Below, in pieces: positions 44,106-52,161 of a stretch of 64,000 nt of DNA (position 1 is the first letter of the stretch; the number at the start of each line of letters is the position of its first letter). Under the pieces are notes generated by a model. That model made no database searches and was not told the origin of the DNA. It worked only from the letters and a program-made list of their open reading frames with translations. This DNA comes from Bacillus sp. MRMR6 (GTDB lineage: Bacteria > Bacillota > Bacilli > Bacillales > Cytobacillaceae): contig NZ_MSLS01000004.1 in assembly GCF_001940785.1 (NCBI RefSeq), positions 146,663 to 210,662 of the forward strand, in the 5' to 3' direction. Both the position numbers and the translations under genes were made by a program.

Positions 44106-45181
44106 TACTTGTTTTTCTTATATACGCGTTTCGGTCCGTTGAGTTTTAATTCGGAAATGGTCTTTTTATCACAGATCACAAACAGCTGAGCATCCTTAGG
44201 AATCGGTTCATCTAGTTGCTGGTTTATATGCAAATTCCCTCGGTCAGCGACCAAAGTAGCTCCTTTATTAAGTAAATCCATAAAGGCATCACGATAGGTC
44301 TTCCATTCTTCCCTTTTTGGAATCTCATACATCGTCTCCTCATACTGAGTACTCATAAGTTCGGAATACATATGAGTGACCCCGTGGGAGAAAAGCGAGC
44401 GGACAGCAGCATGTGAAATCATTTCCTGAGTCGGAATGAATTCATCAACATTCACATGTTCGAACAAGCGGATATGCTTTTCAAACATGACTTCAGCTGT
44501 AACATGAATGGGGATTTTTAATCGTTCTTCAATAGATGTAATAGCAGTAGCCACCAGCAAGGTCTTTCCATCTACAAGAAGCGGATCTCTAGTAGCAAAG
44601 TTCTCTTGCGTGGTTTGGTCGGCAAAAATAATGACCCCTTTAGCTTTTGGCAAATTTGCATTTAATAGTGTCTCTTCATCAGCAGGATCCCCTTGAACAT
44701 AGAAAAGACGGTCCTCCAGAAGGGGTGCCTTTTCAAGATCATCAATGACAACAATATCAACTTTTTTATCGGATTTTAGAATTTCTTTTATCGCCAATTT
44801 TGATTTAATGCTCCAACCGATTAAGATAATATGATTTTTCCCGGTGTACTTCATTTTTCCTCCAGCTTTGAGTTTATCGATCAGATAGACAGATGTAATC
44901 ACCTTACTAATAAAAACACTGACTAACCCAATCCCAGTTATGTAAAGCAGAATGGTAAATACTTTTCCTTCCGTGGTAGCGGGTGAGTAGTCACCAAAAC
45001 CAACAGTAGCTAGTGTTGTAAGAACCCAGTATATAGCATTAAGATAGGATTCAAAGGTTTCAGGTTCAATATATAAAGCGATATAGGCAGTGATGAGTAT
45101 ATACAAAAGGACAAATGGAACAAAAATTCTATTTCTTAGCTTATTAAGATAATAGAGGACTTTTATAAAGGGAATTCCCAT
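44105..45181 (-). CDS. Two-helix potassium channel with TrkA-N domain (YugO-like)
   Basis: About 358 residues. Two membrane helices (about 20-40 and 75-100) surround the pore helix and selectivity filter TVGFGDY; a cytoplasmic Rossmann-type RCK/TrkA-N domain (about 115-240) and a smaller C-terminal domain follow. This is the MthK/YugO layout. In B. subtilis YugO releases potassium and mediates electrical signalling in biofilms. The Rossmann motif is altered (LIGWSIKSK in place of GxGxxG), so the nucleotide preference may differ. I prefer ATG 45181, with AGGA about nine bases upstream, over ATG 45190. Confidence 0.88.
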   Translation of the reverse strand: MGIPFIKVLYYLNKLRNRIFVPFVLLYILITAYIALYIEPETFESYLNAIYWVLTTLATVGFGDYSPATTEGKVFTILLYITGIGLVSVFISKVITSVYLIDKLKAGGKMKYTGKNHIILIGWSIKSKLAIKEILKSDKKVDIVVIDDLEKAPLLEDRLFYVQGDPADEETLLNANLPKAKGVIIFADQTTQENFATRDPLLVDGKTLLVATAITSIEERLKIPIHVTAEVMFEKHIRLFEHVNVDEFIPTQEMISHAAVRSLFSHGVTHMYSELMSTQYEETMYEIPKREEWKTYRDAFMDLLNKGATLVADRGNLHINQQLDEPIPKDAQLFVICDKKTISELKLNGPKRVYKKNK

Positions 45182-45274
45182 GAGACCCATCCTAAGTGTA
45201 AATGATTAAGTTAAGTAAGCTTATGGTCCCAATAATACGGTTATCTTAAACATAGGCTTAGAGGATAAAATAAA

Positions 45275-45303
45275 TTGGTTTTATTAGGTTGAAGGATTAT
45301 AAT
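45275..45303 (+). promoter_or_regulatory. Promoter of aroK
   Basis: TTGGTT at 45275-45280 and TATAAT at 45298-45303 with a 17-base spacer, 44 bases before the aroK start. A GCGGCCGC octamer lies between, unusual in this AT-rich context. Confidence 0.6.
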
Positions 45304-45346
45304 GTAAAACAAGATTATATCGCGGCCGCAGGGGGATTGATTTCAT

Positions 45347-45892
45347 TTGAATACTTCATTAAGAGAGCAGAATATCGTGTTAATCGGGTTTATGGGGGTC
45401 GGAAAGACAACCGTTGGAAAGCTAGTTGCTAAAAAACTTTTTCGAGATTTTTTAGATATTGACGAAGAAATAGAAAAAGAATACCAGATGCCTGTGTCGC
45501 AAATATTTGCAGAGTTGGGTGAAAAGGTCTTCAGAGAAAGAGAAAAAGAGTTTATCATGAACTTATGCCAGCATAAACTTAAGATTATTTCGGTTGGCGG
45601 CGGGGCTTTTCTTCAGGAAGAAATTAAAAATGTATGTATGTCTACCTGTACGGTTATTTACTTGGACATATCCTGGGGGGATTGGAAGAGCAGGCTAGAA
45701 CTCATTAGTGAAAGCAGGCCGGTCCTTCAGGGGAAGTCCCTGTCTGATATTGAAGATTTATTTTATAAGAGAAAAGAAATTTACTCTAGTTATCATTCAA
45801 AGATAGAAGTTGGAATCCAAAGTGCGGAAGAGGTCGCAGACAGCATAGTTCAGACATTGAAGGTATCATGGGAATTGCACGAAACGAAATAA
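45347..45892 (+). CDS. aroK: Shikimate kinase
   Basis: A 181-residue P-loop kinase that phosphorylates shikimate at O3 in the chorismate pathway. Walker A GFMGVGKTTVG at about 14-24, shikimate-binding D(I)DEEIE with Asp at about 39, Arg in FREREKEF, GGGA at about 84-87 and the lid Arg in SESRPVL. The start is TTG after GGGGG. Next gene, aroD, encodes an earlier step and is only 19 bases away, so they form an operon. Confidence 0.92.
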   Translation: MNTSLREQNIVLIGFMGVGKTTVGKLVAKKLFRDFLDIDEEIEKEYQMPVSQIFAELGEKVFREREKEFIMNLCQHKLKIISVGGGAFLQEEIKNVCMSTCTVIYLDISWGDWKSRLELISESRPVLQGKSLSDIEDLFYKRKEIYSSYHSKIEVGIQSAEEVADSIVQTLKVSWELHETK

Positions 45893-45911
45893 ATTCGTAT
45901 GGAGTGGGGAT

Positions 45912-46676
45912 ATGAAAAAGACGATAAGTGTTAAAGGGGTAACCATTGGCGAAGGAGTTCCAAAAATTTGTGTTCCGATGGTGGGGGAAACATTAACGCA
46001 ATTAAAAGAAGAAGCAGCCTTTTTAAAGACGATCGATCTTGATCTCGTCGAGTGGCGCGTTGATTTTTTTGAACATGTTGAAGAGATTAACGAAGTGGAA
46101 GAGGCACTTAGCGAAATTCGTGCCATTCTTTCAGATGTACCGCTAATATTTACCTTCCGTAGTGCCAAGGAGGGGGGAGAGAAAGAAGTTACTGCTTCCT
46201 ATTATTTTGAACTGAATAGGTCAATTGTTGAAACAGGTTTAATTGATGTAGTTGACATTGAGCTGTTCAATAATGAGATAGAAATAAAATCACTTATTTC
46301 AACAGCGCATAGCAACAACGTTTATGTAATCATTTCAAATCATGATTTTGATAAAACGCCAGCAAAGGAAGAAATCATTACCCGTTTGATTAAAGCTCAG
46401 GAATTAGGCGGGGACTTGCCGAAGATTGCCGTTATGCCTAGAAATCCTGCTGATGTGTTGACTCTTTTAGATGCAACCCATACAATGAACGAACAATTTG
46501 CTGATAGACCCATTATAACCATGTCAATGGCAGGTAAGGGAGTCATTAGCAGGCTGGCTGGTGAGGTGTTCGGGTCAGCCATCACGTTTGGGGCTGCCAA
46601 AAAAGCTTCCGCTCCTGGTCAGGTTTCAGTCGCCGAGCTTAGGAAGGTCCTTTCGTTGATTCATTCTAGTCTATGA
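45912..46676 (+). CDS. aroD: Type I 3-dehydroquinate dehydratase
   Basis: A 254-residue TIM-barrel enzyme that dehydrates 3-dehydroquinate to 3-dehydroshikimate through a Schiff base. The motifs are VEWRVDFFEH near the start, catalytic His in ISNHDFDKTP, Schiff-base Lys in LPKIAVMP, and ITMSMAGKG with the substrate-binding SRLAGEVFGSA. B. subtilis uses a type II enzyme for biosynthesis plus a type I AroD, so this may be one of two. Operon with aroK. Confidence 0.95.
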   Translation: MKKTISVKGVTIGEGVPKICVPMVGETLTQLKEEAAFLKTIDLDLVEWRVDFFEHVEEINEVEEALSEIRAILSDVPLIFTFRSAKEGGEKEVTASYYFELNRSIVETGLIDVVDIELFNNEIEIKSLISTAHSNNVYVIISNHDFDKTPAKEEIITRLIKAQELGGDLPKIAVMPRNPADVLTLLDATHTMNEQFADRPIITMSMAGKGVISRLAGEVFGSAITFGAAKKASAPGQVSVAELRKVLSLIHSSL

Positions 46677-46804
46677 TTCTGAAATAGTATTCCCTGTGCG
46701 TGTGTTACATATGTTTATTCCAATTTAAGCAGTGTTAAGAGACTGTCCAAGAAAAAACCGCGTCAGTCTTTTAATATTGGTAAGATTAGATAGAGGTGTA
46801 CACT

Positions 46805-47836
46805 ATGAATTCTGTCGAAGATAAAGTAAGAATTGATGTCCTTGATTATTTACGGGGATTTGCACTGTTAGGGATTATATTAGTCAACATCCTGCCGTTG
46901 CTTGAGGTGAAATTGCCAGCTCCGGAATCACTTGATGCATCTTACCAAAGGTTTTTATTTCTATTTATGGAAGGCCGCTTTTATACACTGTTTTCCTTTT
47001 TGTTTGGTGTTGGTTTTTATCTCTTTATTTCAAGAGCCATTGCTAAGGGGAAAAATGGTTACTTTCTGTTTTTTCGAAGAATCCTCATATTATTTATCTT
47101 TGGGATTATTCATGTTCAGTTTCATCAAGGGGAAGCCCTAACCGTCTATGCGGTTGTTGGTCTTCTATTATTAGCATGCTTTAAAGTCAGAAGAAAGATC
47201 AATCTAGGTGTTGGCTTACTGCTATTATTTGCATTTAGTATCCTTGCATCTAAACTATTTATGGTCATACCGTTAATGCTGCTAGGCATTGCAGCTGGAC
47301 AATATCAGGTATTTGAAAGGGTTGCAGAAAAGATAAAAAAGGTTAGAATTTTCACCTTGATTATGCTAGTCCTTGGCATTGGGAGCTTGAATTACCAATA
47401 TCAACTTGTCCCTTCTATGCCATTTGGATTTTTTGCAGGAGGAGTGGATGAGGATACATATATGTTTTTAAGTATGGGCATTATGATTGGTCCAATTGTG
47501 TCGGCTTTATATGTGGGGATCCTTATGCTGCTTTTACAGTTCCCGCTTGTCCAAAAAATCCTGTCTCCATTAAAGAGTTATGGTAGGATGGCATTAACCA
47601 ATTATCTTTCGCAAACCATCTTGATCTATTTGGCAGGCCATATGTTTCAGTTATTCGGACAAATTACGTATTTGCAATCATTGTTTGTTTGCTTAGTCAT
47701 CTACGCATTCCAATTGATCTTTAGTGTTATTTGGCTAAGATATTTCCATTTTGGACCGATGGAATGGTTGTGGCGCTTACTAACCTACTTGAAGGTACCG
47801 CCAATGAAGAAACAACTTAAGGTACCTGGAGCCTAA
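46805..47836 (+). CDS. DUF418 (YeiB-like) membrane protein
   Basis: A 343-residue protein with about nine to ten membrane helices. It begins RIDVLDYLRGFALLGIILVN, the diagnostic N-terminal motif, then EGRFYTLFSFLFGVGF, and the C-terminal DUF418 domain with GRMALTNYLSQT. YeiB/DUF418 proteins are related to acyltransferase-3-like membrane enzymes; the substrate is unknown. I start at ATG 46805, six bases after GAGGTG; a GTG at 46796 lies inside that site. Confidence 0.87.
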   Translation: MNSVEDKVRIDVLDYLRGFALLGIILVNILPLLEVKLPAPESLDASYQRFLFLFMEGRFYTLFSFLFGVGFYLFISRAIAKGKNGYFLFFRRILILFIFGIIHVQFHQGEALTVYAVVGLLLLACFKVRRKINLGVGLLLLFAFSILASKLFMVIPLMLLGIAAGQYQVFERVAEKIKKVRIFTLIMLVLGIGSLNYQYQLVPSMPFGFFAGGVDEDTYMFLSMGIMIGPIVSALYVGILMLLLQFPLVQKILSPLKSYGRMALTNYLSQTILIYLAGHMFQLFGQITYLQSLFVCLVIYAFQLIFSVIWLRYFHFGPMEWLWRLLTYLKVPPMKKQLKVPGA

Positions 47837-47856
47837 TAGCTATTTAATAGATCGAA

Positions 47857-47886
47857 AACACCATTCCAAAAGGGATGGTGTTTTTG
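47857..47886. terminator. Bidirectional terminator
   Basis: AAACACCATTCC pairs with GGGATGGTGTTT around AAAA between convergent genes, with T on the plus-strand side. Confidence 0.8.
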
Positions 47887-47894
47887 ATTTAATA

Positions 47895-49628
47895 CTATGC
47901 TAATTGCTGCTCAGCATACTCGCGATATAAATGGTGAGTTCTAGTTAACTCTTGATGTGTTCCAATCCCCGTTATATGTCCTTTTTCGATAAAGATAATC
48001 TTATCAGCATCGACAATAGTGGATAGACGGTGAGCAATCACAAAAGTAGTTCTCCCTTCCATTAATCGGGATAATGCTTGTTGAACGACTCCTTCAGATT
48101 GGCTGTCCAAGCTGGCCGTTGCCTCGTCCATCATTAAAATCTTTGGATTCCTCAAAAATGCACGGGCTATCGCTATCCGCTGACGCTGACCTCCGGATAA
48201 TTTTACGCCCCGCTCGCCAACCTCCGTATCTAGTCCTTTTGGGAAAGCCTTGATAAATTCATCCGCGTAGGCCATTTTGGTAACTTCCCAAAGCCGTTCA
48301 TCGGTAATTTGATTGTCGTCGATTAAGCCGTAGCATAGATTATCGCGAATCGTTCCAGCCATCATCGCACTTTCCTGCGATACATAGCCAATTTGACTGC
48401 GCCATGAATTAAGGGTTAGTGAAGTGATGGGTGTATCGCCAATGAAAATTTCACCAGCATCAGGTTCATAAAAGCGCTCGAGAATTCCGAACATAGTCGT
48501 TTTCCCGCTGCCGCTTGGCCCCGCAAATGCAATCATTTCTCCAGGTTGCGCGTCGAAACTTATGTCTTCTAGGACGGGTTCCTCAGGACTATAGGCAAAG
48601 GACACATTCTTCACTTGAATAGGCTTATTTGTAATGTCCATCTCTATTCCTGTTTGCCCTTCCTCAAGCGGGAGCTCTAATATGTCAATAATTCTCTCTG
48701 TTGCGCCTTTTGCTTTCTGAAGTTGAGTGAAAAACATCGCAAAGGAGGTAATGGGAAAAACAATTTGAAACAAGTAGAGTAAAAAGGCAACGAGAGAACC
48801 AGTAGACATCGTGCCATTTGCTACACGCATGCCGCCGTAGCCGATTATCATCACAATTACCGTCATCATGACGAGGTACATAATAGGAGCGATTAATGCG
48901 GTGATGCGGGCTTCTTTTAAACCAAAACCCAATAATCGATCGACTCCTTTTAAGCCTTTAGTTCCTTCATGTTGTTCTGCAGTAGAGGACTTCATTAAGC
49001 GGATTTCACTAAGTGTCTGCTGAATCTCCCCGGTAAACATGGCTGTTTCGTCCTGTAGGCCCCGTGAAATCTTCGCCATTTTTCTGCCGAGCGGTATCAT
49101 AATCGCTAAAGTAGTCGGAACAGATATTAACATGAGGAGAGTCATTTTCCAATCCATGATTAATAGAATCGTAATTGCACCTATGATCGAAATAATTCCT
49201 GTAATAAATTGCGGGAAGTGGTTAGAAATTAAATCTCTTACTACACTCGTATCGTTAACAATTCTACTCACAGTCTGCCCGCTGGATTGTTTATCAAAAT
49301 AAGCTACAGGCAAGCGAATTAATTTTACCCACATCCGCTCTCGCAGCCGGGCGACTATTTTTTGGCCAACAAAGCTTAGCAGGTAAATAGAAACACCATT
49401 GATAATAGCTTGGGTTATAAAGGCGGACCCAATCCCGATCATAAGTGGGACGCTTAAAAGGGCAAAAGAGAATCCATCGACCAAGTTTTTAGTGAGAACA
49501 GGTACCATAAGCCCTGCTAGAGTAGTAAGAACGCTGGCTGCTAACCCAACAGCGAGAGCAAGTTTTGGAATTTTGGTTGATAAAATAAGGGTAAAGAATG
49601 GTCTTAATCCGTTTGGTGGATGTTGCAT
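47895..49628 (-). CDS. Homodimeric ABC multidrug exporter (BmrA-like)
   Basis: About 577 residues: six membrane helices (about 15-305) then a complete nucleotide-binding domain with Walker A GPSGSGKTT, signature KLSGGQRQR, Walker B ILMMDEAT with the catalytic Glu, and switch His in VIAHRLST. All ATP-site residues are intact, so it can act as a homodimer, unlike the pair at 22.7-26.4 kb. Sequence and length resemble B. subtilis BmrA (YvcC), for example LTKNLVDGF at the end of the first helix. ATG 49628 is eight bases after GGAGA; a longer start at 49667 would add 13 residues with no family counterpart. Confidence 0.9.
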   Translation of the reverse strand: MQHPPNGLRPFFTLILSTKIPKLALAVGLAASVLTTLAGLMVPVLTKNLVDGFSFALLSVPLMIGIGSAFITQAIINGVSIYLLSFVGQKIVARLRERMWVKLIRLPVAYFDKQSSGQTVSRIVNDTSVVRDLISNHFPQFITGIISIIGAITILLIMDWKMTLLMLISVPTTLAIMIPLGRKMAKISRGLQDETAMFTGEIQQTLSEIRLMKSSTAEQHEGTKGLKGVDRLLGFGLKEARITALIAPIMYLVMMTVIVMIIGYGGMRVANGTMSTGSLVAFLLYLFQIVFPITSFAMFFTQLQKAKGATERIIDILELPLEEGQTGIEMDITNKPIQVKNVSFAYSPEEPVLEDISFDAQPGEMIAFAGPSGSGKTTMFGILERFYEPDAGEIFIGDTPITSLTLNSWRSQIGYVSQESAMMAGTIRDNLCYGLIDDNQITDERLWEVTKMAYADEFIKAFPKGLDTEVGERGVKLSGGQRQRIAIARAFLRNPKILMMDEATASLDSQSEGVVQQALSRLMEGRTTFVIAHRLSTIVDADKIIFIEKGHITGIGTHQELTRTHHLYREYAEQQLA

Positions 49629-49877
49629 AGTGATATCTCCAATCTTAATGGGTGCTATTAACATCATAGCCTATTTCAGTATGATTTCATGTGAACTATA
49701 TGAAAAATAAAAAGATGTTGAGCTACTGGCAGTTGTATGAATAAAACTTTTAGACAGGAAAGGCGACTCACAGCAGATGCGGGTCTTTATTTATGCATAG
49801 AAAAAAGAAATGTAACGTAGCAAGAGTACTTGCAGTCTAATTTTATGAGCACATCATATTAAAAGAGGAGTGGGAAG

Positions 49878-50321
49878 ATGAAATTTAAGATGTTTCTAGC
49901 TATTTTAGTAGGGCTTTGTTTCACTTTTATATCAACAGTACATGCTTACGCACAAACAGAAGATATTCTAAAAAAACAAAAAGAAATTGACGACTATGTT
50001 TTTGTACAGCATCAAGATGAATTAACGGAAAAAGGAATTACGGTTACACATACAGCACCGCTAGAAGATACAGTTGAAATAGGAATCATTCCATATAATG
50101 AGGAGAACATCAGCTATTTGTATGATATTTTTGGCGAGGAGCAAGTAACGATTGTTGAAGGACAGCAAGCTGAACTAATGAACCAAACTACTTTACAAGG
50201 TGAGCCATCAGTCTCTGAAACTTCAAATGATAACACTTTTTCCATGACGTCACTATTTATAATTGCCGGGTCTATACTGCTATTGGGAAGCTACCTCTTA
50301 TTAAAAAAGAAAAAGGCATAG
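49878..50321 (+). CDS. Secreted single-pass protein of unknown function
   Basis: A 147-residue protein with an N-terminal signal peptide (about 1-26, cleaved after AYA) and a C-terminal membrane helix (about 122-141) ending in LLKKKKA. The extracellular part of about 95 residues is acidic and predicted mixed alpha/beta; it lacks LPXTG and cysteine. I do not recognise the family. Only four bases separate it from the polysaccharide deacetylase gene, so the two probably act together in the cell envelope. ATG after GAGGAGTGGG. Confidence 0.7.
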   Translation: MKFKMFLAILVGLCFTFISTVHAYAQTEDILKKQKEIDDYVFVQHQDELTEKGITVTHTAPLEDTVEIGIIPYNEENISYLYDIFGEEQVTIVEGQQAELMNQTTLQGEPSVSETSNDNTFSMTSLFIIAGSILLLGSYLLLKKKKA

Positions 50322-50325
50322 TTGG

Positions 50326-51210
50326 GTGGTATTAAAGAAGGTGTTTATAGTAAAAAGAATCATATTCCTTCTAGTTAGCATTACGACCATATCTGCATGT
50401 GACTTAAACCCTAATGACTTTTTCCCTGTAGCTGACAGTCCTCATAAACAAACTGAATTAACACAAAAGGAAATCGAGTCTAGTTCTTTTCGTGAGCCTT
50501 ATCTTCTTGAGATTAAAGGGGAATCAAATCAGTTATCGAAGAAGGCATGGGGAAAAATGTTAGAATGGCGTATACAGATGGTTGATTTTGCAAAGGGCCA
50601 GGAAAATGTCTATAGTAATGGTCCTGATCGGAAAATGGTTGCACTCACCTTTGACGATGGACCTGACACTCTTGTTACAGCAGCAATTATTGACATTTTA
50701 GAGGAGTATGAAGTTACCGGGAATTTCTTTTTTGTCGGTGAGAACGCAGAAAAATATCCAGAGGTTGTAAAAAAGGCCTATGATAAAGGGAATTTGGTAT
50801 TGAGCCATAGCTATCATCATATTGACTTGGCAAAGCTCGAGATTCAAGAAGTACAAAAGGAAATAGAAATGGCCGAAGAAGCGATAGAAAAAATAATAGG
50901 ACAAAAACCAGCTATGATCCGTCCGCCATTTGGTGAAACAAATAATGATGTTGCTACCGTAGCCATGAAGAATGACTATCAAATTGTACTATGGTCGATC
51001 GATACTCTTGACTGGTCACAAAGGGAAGCAGGGAATATTGTGAGAAATGTAACCGAAAATGTTAGAAATGGCGATATCATTTTAATGCATTCCGCAGCAC
51101 AACATAGTGAAACCGAAAGGGCATTGCCGCTGATGATAGAAGAATTACAAAAAAGAGGCTACCAAATTGTTGGGCTGGACACATTATTAAATATCGATGC
51201 TTATCAATAA
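50326..51210 (+). CDS. Polysaccharide deacetylase lipoprotein (NodB domain)
   Basis: A 294-residue exported enzyme. The N-terminus RIIFLLVSITTISAC is a lipoprotein signal with the lipid-modified Cys in ISAC. The carbohydrate esterase 4 (NodB) domain covers about 100-290: TFDDGPD with catalytic and metal Asp, HSYHH with two metal His, RPPFGE, LWSIDTLDW and the closing LMHSA. It removes acetyl groups from peptidoglycan or another surface glycan. GTG 50326 is nine bases after AAAAGG. A possible link to the glycan operon at 4-9 kb is only speculation. Confidence 0.9.
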   Translation: MVLKKVFIVKRIIFLLVSITTISACDLNPNDFFPVADSPHKQTELTQKEIESSSFREPYLLEIKGESNQLSKKAWGKMLEWRIQMVDFAKGQENVYSNGPDRKMVALTFDDGPDTLVTAAIIDILEEYEVTGNFFFVGENAEKYPEVVKKAYDKGNLVLSHSYHHIDLAKLEIQEVQKEIEMAEEAIEKIIGQKPAMIRPPFGETNNDVATVAMKNDYQIVLWSIDTLDWSQREAGNIVRNVTENVRNGDIILMHSAAQHSETERALPLMIEELQKRGYQIVGLDTLLNIDAYQ

Positions 51211-51213
51211 AAA

Positions 51214-51246
51214 AAAACATCTCTCGAATACTCGGGAGATGTTTTT
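51214..51246. terminator. Bidirectional terminator
   Basis: AAAACATCTCTCGA pairs with TCGGGAGATGTTTT around ATAC between the convergent deacetylase and redoxin genes, with T and A tracts on both sides. Confidence 0.85.
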
Positions 51247-51248
51247 AT

Positions 51249-51722
51249 TTATTGATTTTTTAACTTTTCAAGCTCTGAAAATACGGCATCATAATCTTCT
51301 TTTTTATCCGCTTTAAAGGAGGTGTTGGTATAACTGATGAGGCCCTCTTTATTGACAAGGAAAACAGAGCGGGCTGCAACTGCCCCTTTTTCATTAAATA
51401 CCTTATAGTCTTTTATCGTCTGCCTATGCCAATCCGATACCAATGGATAGGGAAGTGTACTCATGCTTGCAGAAAACACTCTGTGTGAGTGAATGTGATC
51501 CGCGCTTATTCCGAGTATTTCGGCATCCAATTCTTCAAATCGCTTATAATCCTCTTTCCAAGAGGTAATTTCTTTAATTCAGCCGGGGGTGAAATCCATC
51601 CCGTAAAAGGCCAACAAAACATTCTTTTTCCCTTTATAATCGGACAGGGAAATCTTTTCTTTAGTCGTAGCAGGCAGGGAAAAGTCAGGTGCAGTGTCCC
51701 CAATCTTTAAAGAATCTTCCAA
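51249..51722 (-). CDS. Redoxin (peroxiredoxin-like) selenoprotein candidate, in-frame TGA at the catalytic position
   Basis: Read through one TGA, this is an intact 157-residue AhpC/TSA-family protein. The start is TTG 51722, seven bases after GAGGAGG. EDSLKIGDTAPDFSLP opens the thioredoxin fold; LLAFYGMDFTPG is followed by TGA at codon 48 (51581-51579), the position of the peroxidatic Cys in FTPxC; the rest (ITSWKEDYKRFEELDAEILG, ISADHIHSHRVF, YPLVSDWH, ARSVFLVNKEG) continues without frameshift to the stop. A hairpin suited to a bacterial SECIS lies 13-28 nt after the TGA. Selenocysteine is therefore the best reading; it would reduce peroxides with thiol help. The alternative is a nonsense mutation in a Cys codon. 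Selenium-insertion genes are not in this window. A dispersed repeat sits just upstream of its ribosome site. Confidence 0.8.
51551..51581 (-). promoter_or_regulatory. Candidate bacterial SECIS element
   Basis: On the minus strand the TGA (51581-51579) is followed after 13 bases by CCTCTT-GGA-AAGAGG, a 6-bp perfect stem with a 3-base loop beginning with G, 19 bases after the TGA. A short stem whose loop starts with G and lies about 16-37 bases after UGA is the accepted pattern for SelB binding. Confidence 0.65.
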
Positions 51723-51751
51723 GATTATTCCTCCTCTCTAGGATTAATAAA

Positions 51752-51904
51752 GTGAAACTTCCATCAGTGGGGTTTTCTTCATCCCCCACTGATGGTTAGT
51801 TGAACTTATCGGGCATTTACGGGCAGTTATCCCCACCTAGGATTCCTTGTTTACACACATAGCATTGAGGTGGGTGTATTACTGCCCGTTAATGCGGGAT
51901 AAAT
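51752..51904 (+). repeat. Hairpin-ended dispersed element, long copy
   Basis: 153 bp sharing both ends with the 103-bp copy at 38482-38584. The left part folds as CATCAGTGGGG/CCCCCACTGATG; a later inner segment (ATCGGGCATTTACGGGCAGT) is an imperfect complement of the right end (ACTGCCCGTTAATGCGGGAT). It lies between the redoxin ribosome site and the yclN promoter. No transposase is near. Confidence 0.7.
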
Positions 51905-52030
51905 ACCTACCATATAAAATGCCCATTTGATCCTAAATTAGACAGGTAATCTTTCTTATTTAGAATTTAAAAACCAATCAGGTTTGATAGGTTAGCACCT
52001 TTCTTATGTCACAAATTATTCAAAATTAAG

Positions 52031-52045
52031 TGAAAATAGTTCTCA
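52031..52045. promoter_or_regulatory. Fur box 1
   Basis: TGAAAATAGTTCTCA keeps the 7-1-7 form of the Bacillus Fur box with some mismatches, just upstream of the yclN promoter. Confidence 0.5.
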
Positions 52046-52053
52046 ATTATCTG

Positions 52054-52081
52054 TTGACTATAAAATTGACGATGATATAAT
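52054..52081 (+). promoter_or_regulatory. yclN: Promoter of yclNOPQ
   Basis: TTGACT at 52054-52059 and TATAAT at 52076-52081 with a 16-base spacer, between two Fur boxes. Confidence 0.7.
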
Positions 52082-52100
52082 CAAAAATGTAGAAACTTAA

Positions 52101-52115
52101 TGATAATGATTTTCA
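52101..52115. promoter_or_regulatory. Fur box 2
   Basis: TGATAATGATTTTCA matches the 7-1-7 Fur consensus TGATAATNATTATCA with one mismatch, just downstream of the promoter. It predicts iron-starvation induction of the importer. Confidence 0.8.
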
Positions 52116-52161
52116 ATATCACTTAAGGTTTGCTAGAAAAATAGAAATGTTGGAGAAAGCC

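Noticed and set aside
51506..51703. 65-residue minus-strand frame and a separate shorter redoxin frame, read as a frameshifted pseudogene
   Set aside because: The true frame is continuous from TTG 51722 with a good ribosome site and is broken by a single TGA, so no frameshift is needed.
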